DNA of 35,130 bases from Pseudoflavonifractor sp. Lineage in GTDB: Bacteria; Bacteroidota; Bacteroidia; Bacteroidales; Muribaculaceae. This document shows positions 32,733-35,130 of the stretch, piece after piece (position 1 is the stretch's first letter; each line of letters opens with the position of its first letter). Both the position numbers and the translations under genes were made by a program. Where the stretch lies: assembly GCA_023667145.1 (NCBI GenBank), contig JAMPAQ010000007.1, positions 1 to 35,130 of the forward strand, in the 5' to 3' direction. The notes under the pieces are model-generated. The model was not told the origin of the DNA and did not search any database. It was given only the letters and a program-made list of their open reading frames with translations.

Positions 32733-33686
32733 ATGAAGACACGCCCGGTCATAATGATGCTGCTGATACTGGCCCTGCTGCCCGTATCCGTTGTCGCACA
32801 GCGGCGTGTCACCCCGGTAACGCCTCCACGGACAGCCCCCGTGAAAAAAGAGAAGCCCCGCAAGAAGACAACCCCGGCTGTCACCACACGTGACTCGTCA
32901 GCAACCGTCGTGACGGTTGACAGCATCGACCGCGAGGCCACTCCATCAGATACGCTCCCCTATCTCGGATTTGGCTCCCATAGGGATGCCGACGGGCAGG
33001 TGGTACTGTCAGATACAATAGGCCACGATGTTTTCACCGACACGGTGACCACCAAGGCTCCACGGCTCGTCTACCCGCTGTTCCACGCCGTGAGTATCGG
33101 ACTCAACGTGTGGGATCCGTTGATGAGGGCCTTCGGATCCAAATATGGTGGAGGGGAGATATGGGCCGAGCTTAGTCTCCACAATTGGATAAAGCCTGTT
33201 GTCGAAATCGGGGTTGGCACTGCCGACAACACGCCCGACGACGGAAACTTCACCTACCGTAGCCCCCTCGCCGTCTATGGCCGCATCGGTGTAAACTACA
33301 ACTTCCTTTACAACTCCAATCCGGCCTACCAGGTGTATCTCGGCTTAAGATATGGCATTACCGGCTTCTCGTACGAGATTACCGATGTGACGGTCACCCA
33401 AGGATACTGGGGGGACACGGAGCATTTCTCGATACCGTCACAGCATACCACAGTAGGATACGGCGAGGTGCTGGCGGGACTGAAAGTCCGCATATACAAG
33501 AACTTCTCGCTCGGATGGGCCATCAAGGCACACTTCCTTTTTCACGAGAGCAGCGCCCCACACGGCAAGCCATGGTACATCCCCGGATACGGGACACGCG
33601 GCGCGACATTTACCGGGGCGATAAACCTCATATACACGATACCACTCTCACACAAACAGGTGTCAACCGACAACGACAGGGACTGA
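32733..33686 (+). CDS. DUF6048-like outer-membrane protein
   Basis: A 317-aa exported protein with signal peptide ending PVSVVA before Gln23, then a Lys/Arg/Pro/Thr-rich linker (about 23-75). A barrel-like domain with strands LFHAVSIGLNVWDPLMRAFG, GEIWAELSLHNWIKPVVEIG and YQVYLGLRYGITGFSYEI follows. This matches the DUF6048 pattern found beside DUF6452 in Bacteroidales, suggesting the lipoprotein and barrel act together. Function unknown. Confidence 0.75.
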   Translation: MKTRPVIMMLLILALLPVSVVAQRRVTPVTPPRTAPVKKEKPRKKTTPAVTTRDSSATVVTVDSIDREATPSDTLPYLGFGSHRDADGQVVLSDTIGHDVFTDTVTTKAPRLVYPLFHAVSIGLNVWDPLMRAFGSKYGGGEIWAELSLHNWIKPVVEIGVGTADNTPDDGNFTYRSPLAVYGRIGVNYNFLYNSNPAYQVYLGLRYGITGFSYEITDVTVTQGYWGDTEHFSIPSQHTTVGYGEVLAGLKVRIYKNFSLGWAIKAHFLFHESSAPHGKPWYIPGYGTRGATFTGAINLIYTIPLSHKQVSTDNDRD

Positions 33687-33731
33687 CCAGCGCACTGACG
33701 CGGCAAAACCATCGCCACGCCAAAAGTGTTA

Positions 33732-33739
33732 TATCTTTA
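33732..33739 (+). promoter_or_regulatory. Candidate -7 box for the PepSY-like gene
   Basis: TATCTTTA differs from TAnnTTTG only in the last base and lies 39 nt before the ATG at 33779. Confidence 0.4.
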
Positions 33740-33778
33740 TCTTACAGAAGTTTCTAACCATAAAATAGTAACACTATT

Positions 33779-34222
33779 ATGAAAAAAATCATTCTACTGG
33801 CATTTGCCCTCGTTGTGACATCGTTGTCATTCACAGCCCGCGCTGACGAACCTATCCACCCCTCCAAGCTCCCCAAGGCCGCACGGATGTTCATAGCAAA
33901 ATTCTTCCCCACAGAGAAAATCCTACAGGCCGAGAAAGACCGTGACCTCTTCTCGACATATTATGAGGTCAAATTTACCAACGGCGCCTCAATAGACTTT
34001 GACTCAAAAGGACAGTGGGAAGAGGTCTCATGCAAGGAGACCGGATCGGCAGTCCCCACCCCACTGCTACCTCAATCCATTGCCACTTACGTCAACGCCA
34101 ACTATCCCGGCCAGTACGTGACTAAGATTGAGCGCAAACACAATAAATATGAGATTGATCTGTCAAACGGCTACGAGCTTATATTTGATAAAGACGGACT
34201 GTTTGTACGCATAGACGAATGA
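33779..34222 (+). CDS. Periplasmic PepSY-like (DUF2874) protein
   Basis: A 147-aa exported protein with signal peptide MKKIILLAFALVVTSLSF and cleavage near TARA before DEP. Two PepSY-like repeats are visible: AARMFIAKFFPTEKIL with YYEVKFTNGASIDFDSKGQW, and SIATYVNANYPGQYVTKIE with YEIDLSNGYELIFDKDG. The BLIP-like fold is known in Bacteroidetes periplasmic proteins with poorly defined roles. It is one of the few exported proteins here without Gln at the cleavage site. Monocistronic, with a strong terminator after it. Confidence 0.88.
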   Translation: MKKIILLAFALVVTSLSFTARADEPIHPSKLPKAARMFIAKFFPTEKILQAEKDRDLFSTYYEVKFTNGASIDFDSKGQWEEVSCKETGSAVPTPLLPQSIATYVNANYPGQYVTKIERKHNKYEIDLSNGYELIFDKDGLFVRIDE

Positions 34223-34246
34223 CACGTCCCACATACCACATGACAA

Positions 34247-34283
34247 TAAGCCTCCGGCAGATCTTGCCGGAGGCTTATTTGTT
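34247..34283 (+). terminator. Intrinsic terminator of the PepSY-like gene
   Basis: Perfect 13-bp arms TAAGCCTCCGGCA and TGCCGGAGGCTTA with a 5-nt loop, then TTTGTTGG. Confidence 0.88.
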
Positions 34284-34311
34284 GGTACCTCCCGAGATTC
34301 AGACCGTATTA

Positions 34312-34351
34312 TTATAAAACGACAGGGAGCCGCGACAGACGCGACTCCCTG
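34312..34351 (-). terminator. Intrinsic terminator of the rubrerythrin gene
   Basis: On the minus strand CAGGGAG-T-CGCG, loop TCTGT, CGCG-G-CTCCCTG, then TCGTTTTATAAT. It lies about 30 bp beyond the rubrerythrin stop. Confidence 0.8.
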
Positions 34352-34381
34352 AACGGCATTATAACAAACAAATCAAATATT

Positions 34382-34966
34382 TCAGTCAATATCCAACGCC
34401 ATGTAATGGCACTGGGGATGGTCACAGCCCGGGCAGATTGTAGGAGGTTCAGTCCCTACGAACTCATAGCCACATACAAGGCATCTCCAGGTGATGGGCG
34501 TGTCACGCTTCCAGACCGTACCGTCCTGTACCTGCTTGAGCAACTTCTCAAAACGCAGGCGGTGATGATTCTCAACAGTGGCGATGGCACGGAAGTGGGC
34601 GGCTATCTCGGGGAAACCCTCCTCATCGGCCACCTTGGCGGCATTGGTGTACTGCTCGACACCTTCGACCATCTCCTCGTGGGCTGCGATGGCAAGATTG
34701 GTGGCAGTGTCGCCGATCACGCCGGCATCAACAGGCATATCAACGGGAACCGATCCGCCCTCAAGGAACTTGAAGAACACCTTGCCGTGATGTATCTCAT
34801 TGTCGGCTGTCTCGCGGAATATCTGTCCGATGGGGAAATAATTTTCCTTATCGGCCTTCTGGGCATAGAATGTGTAACGTGTATAAGCCGAAGACTCGGA
34901 CATGTAGGCACTGACGAGATTCTTCTCTGTCTGTGTGCCCTTGATTGATTTTTTAGGATCGCTCAT
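34382..34966 (-). CDS. rbr: Rubrerythrin
   Basis: A 194-aa cytoplasmic non-haem iron protein that reduces hydrogen peroxide in anaerobes. The ferritin-like four-helix domain (about 10-150) carries the diiron ligands in SESSAYTRY, ADNEIHHGKVF, AHEEMVEGVEQ and VENHHRLRFEKL. The C-terminal rubredoxin domain has the two CxxC pairs of an Fe(SCys)4 site: WRCLVCGYEF and CPGCDHPQCHY. Usual length and domain order. Monocistronic on the minus strand; the leader carries an inverted repeat at 35001-35022. Confidence 0.96.
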   Translation of the reverse strand: MSDPKKSIKGTQTEKNLVSAYMSESSAYTRYTFYAQKADKENYFPIGQIFRETADNEIHHGKVFFKFLEGGSVPVDMPVDAGVIGDTATNLAIAAHEEMVEGVEQYTNAAKVADEEGFPEIAAHFRAIATVENHHRLRFEKLLKQVQDGTVWKRDTPITWRCLVCGYEFVGTEPPTICPGCDHPQCHYMALDID

Positions 34967-35000
34967 TTTATATCATTTTTAGAGGTGAGTTTTATACGGC

Positions 35001-35022
35001 CAAGTGCGTTTCATCGCACTTG
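35001..35022 (-). promoter_or_regulatory. Inverted repeat upstream of rubrerythrin
   Basis: Perfect 8-bp arms CAAGTGCG and CGCACTTG with a 6-nt spacer, 35-56 nt upstream of the rbr start. It could be an operator for an oxygen or peroxide regulator or an RNA hairpin in the leader. It does not resemble a PerR or Fur box. Confidence 0.5.
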
Positions 35023-35067
35023 CATCGTTAAAACACTCCATCCACATATAAAGTTGAGCGACCCGAC

Positions 35068-35109
35068 AAAAAATCAGGGGGGTGTGTCAAAATTCATGGC
35101 ACGCCCTCC
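35068..35109 (-). terminator. Hairpin with T-run at the right edge
   Basis: An 11-bp stem with G-U pairs (GGGGGGTGTGT with GCACGCCCTCC) around an 11-nt loop. On the minus strand it is followed by TGATTTTTT, so it may terminate a minus-strand gene beyond the window. It shares TGTGTCAAAAT with the hairpin at the left edge. Confidence 0.5.
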
Positions 35110-35130
35110 TTGCATAACCTGCTGAAAACA

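Overview
The window looks like chromosome of a GC-rich member of the Bacteroidales, most like the Muribaculaceae. That placement is an inference from gene content and style. The signs are promoters of the Bacteroidetes type (TTTG, about 19-21 nt, then TAnnTTTG), almost no Shine-Dalgarno sequences, an N-succinylornithine-type transcarbamylase, Bacteroidales-restricted families (DUF4919, DUF4199, DUF6452/DUF6048, PepSY-like, DUF4595-like), many exported proteins with Gln right after the signal peptide, and strongly C-ending codons. Most of the window is ordinary core genome. No phage, complete insertion sequence, CRISPR array, tRNA or rRNA was seen.

Left edge (1-1785): a very G-rich plus strand. 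The minus strand carries one uninterrupted frame that starts at a GTG at 1413 and runs off the window edge. Palindromic REP-like elements, an 81-bp tandem duplication and 51-bp tandem repeats lie in it in frame. From 1786 to 6851 come a small outer-membrane barrel protein, a YjjG-like HAD phosphatase coupled to a YhhQ-type queuosine-precursor transporter, an AT-richer pocket with one acidic lipoprotein bounded by imperfect 44-47 bp direct repeats, and a MalY/PatB-type PLP lyase.

Centre (6852-22743): a bifunctional Rel/SpoT (p)ppGpp enzyme overlaps a PgpH-like 7TM-HD phosphodiesterase by 4 nt, followed by a small membrane protein and a DUF4919 protein. On the minus strand are MenA, an AAA-ATPase fused to a TOPRIM-like DUF4435 domain (PARIS/OLD-like architecture) with its own promoter, and a DUF2156 acyltransferase-like protein. 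On the plus strand are N-succinylornithine transcarbamylase and a formate/nitrite-family channel, converging on a soluble twin-NBD ModF-like ABC ATPase. A type II glutaminyl cyclase lipoprotein, SufE and a POT peptide transporter follow, ending in a clear terminator.

Right part (22744-35130): a 988-aa periplasmic TPR protein with an outer-membrane barrel protein; a stand-alone unit with promoter, 26-codon ORF and terminator; FolB; a secreted CE1-type esterase with a barrel-like partner; a DUF4199, GT2, DUF6452, DUF6048 run; a PepSY-like protein; and a rubrerythrin on the minus strand.

How parts fit: the glutaminyl cyclase can cyclise the Gln exposed on at least six exported proteins encoded in this same window. 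The Rel-PgpH pair joins (p)ppGpp and c-di-AMP turnover in one transcript. Most envelope genes sit in short operons with their own TAnnTTTG promoter and hairpin terminator.
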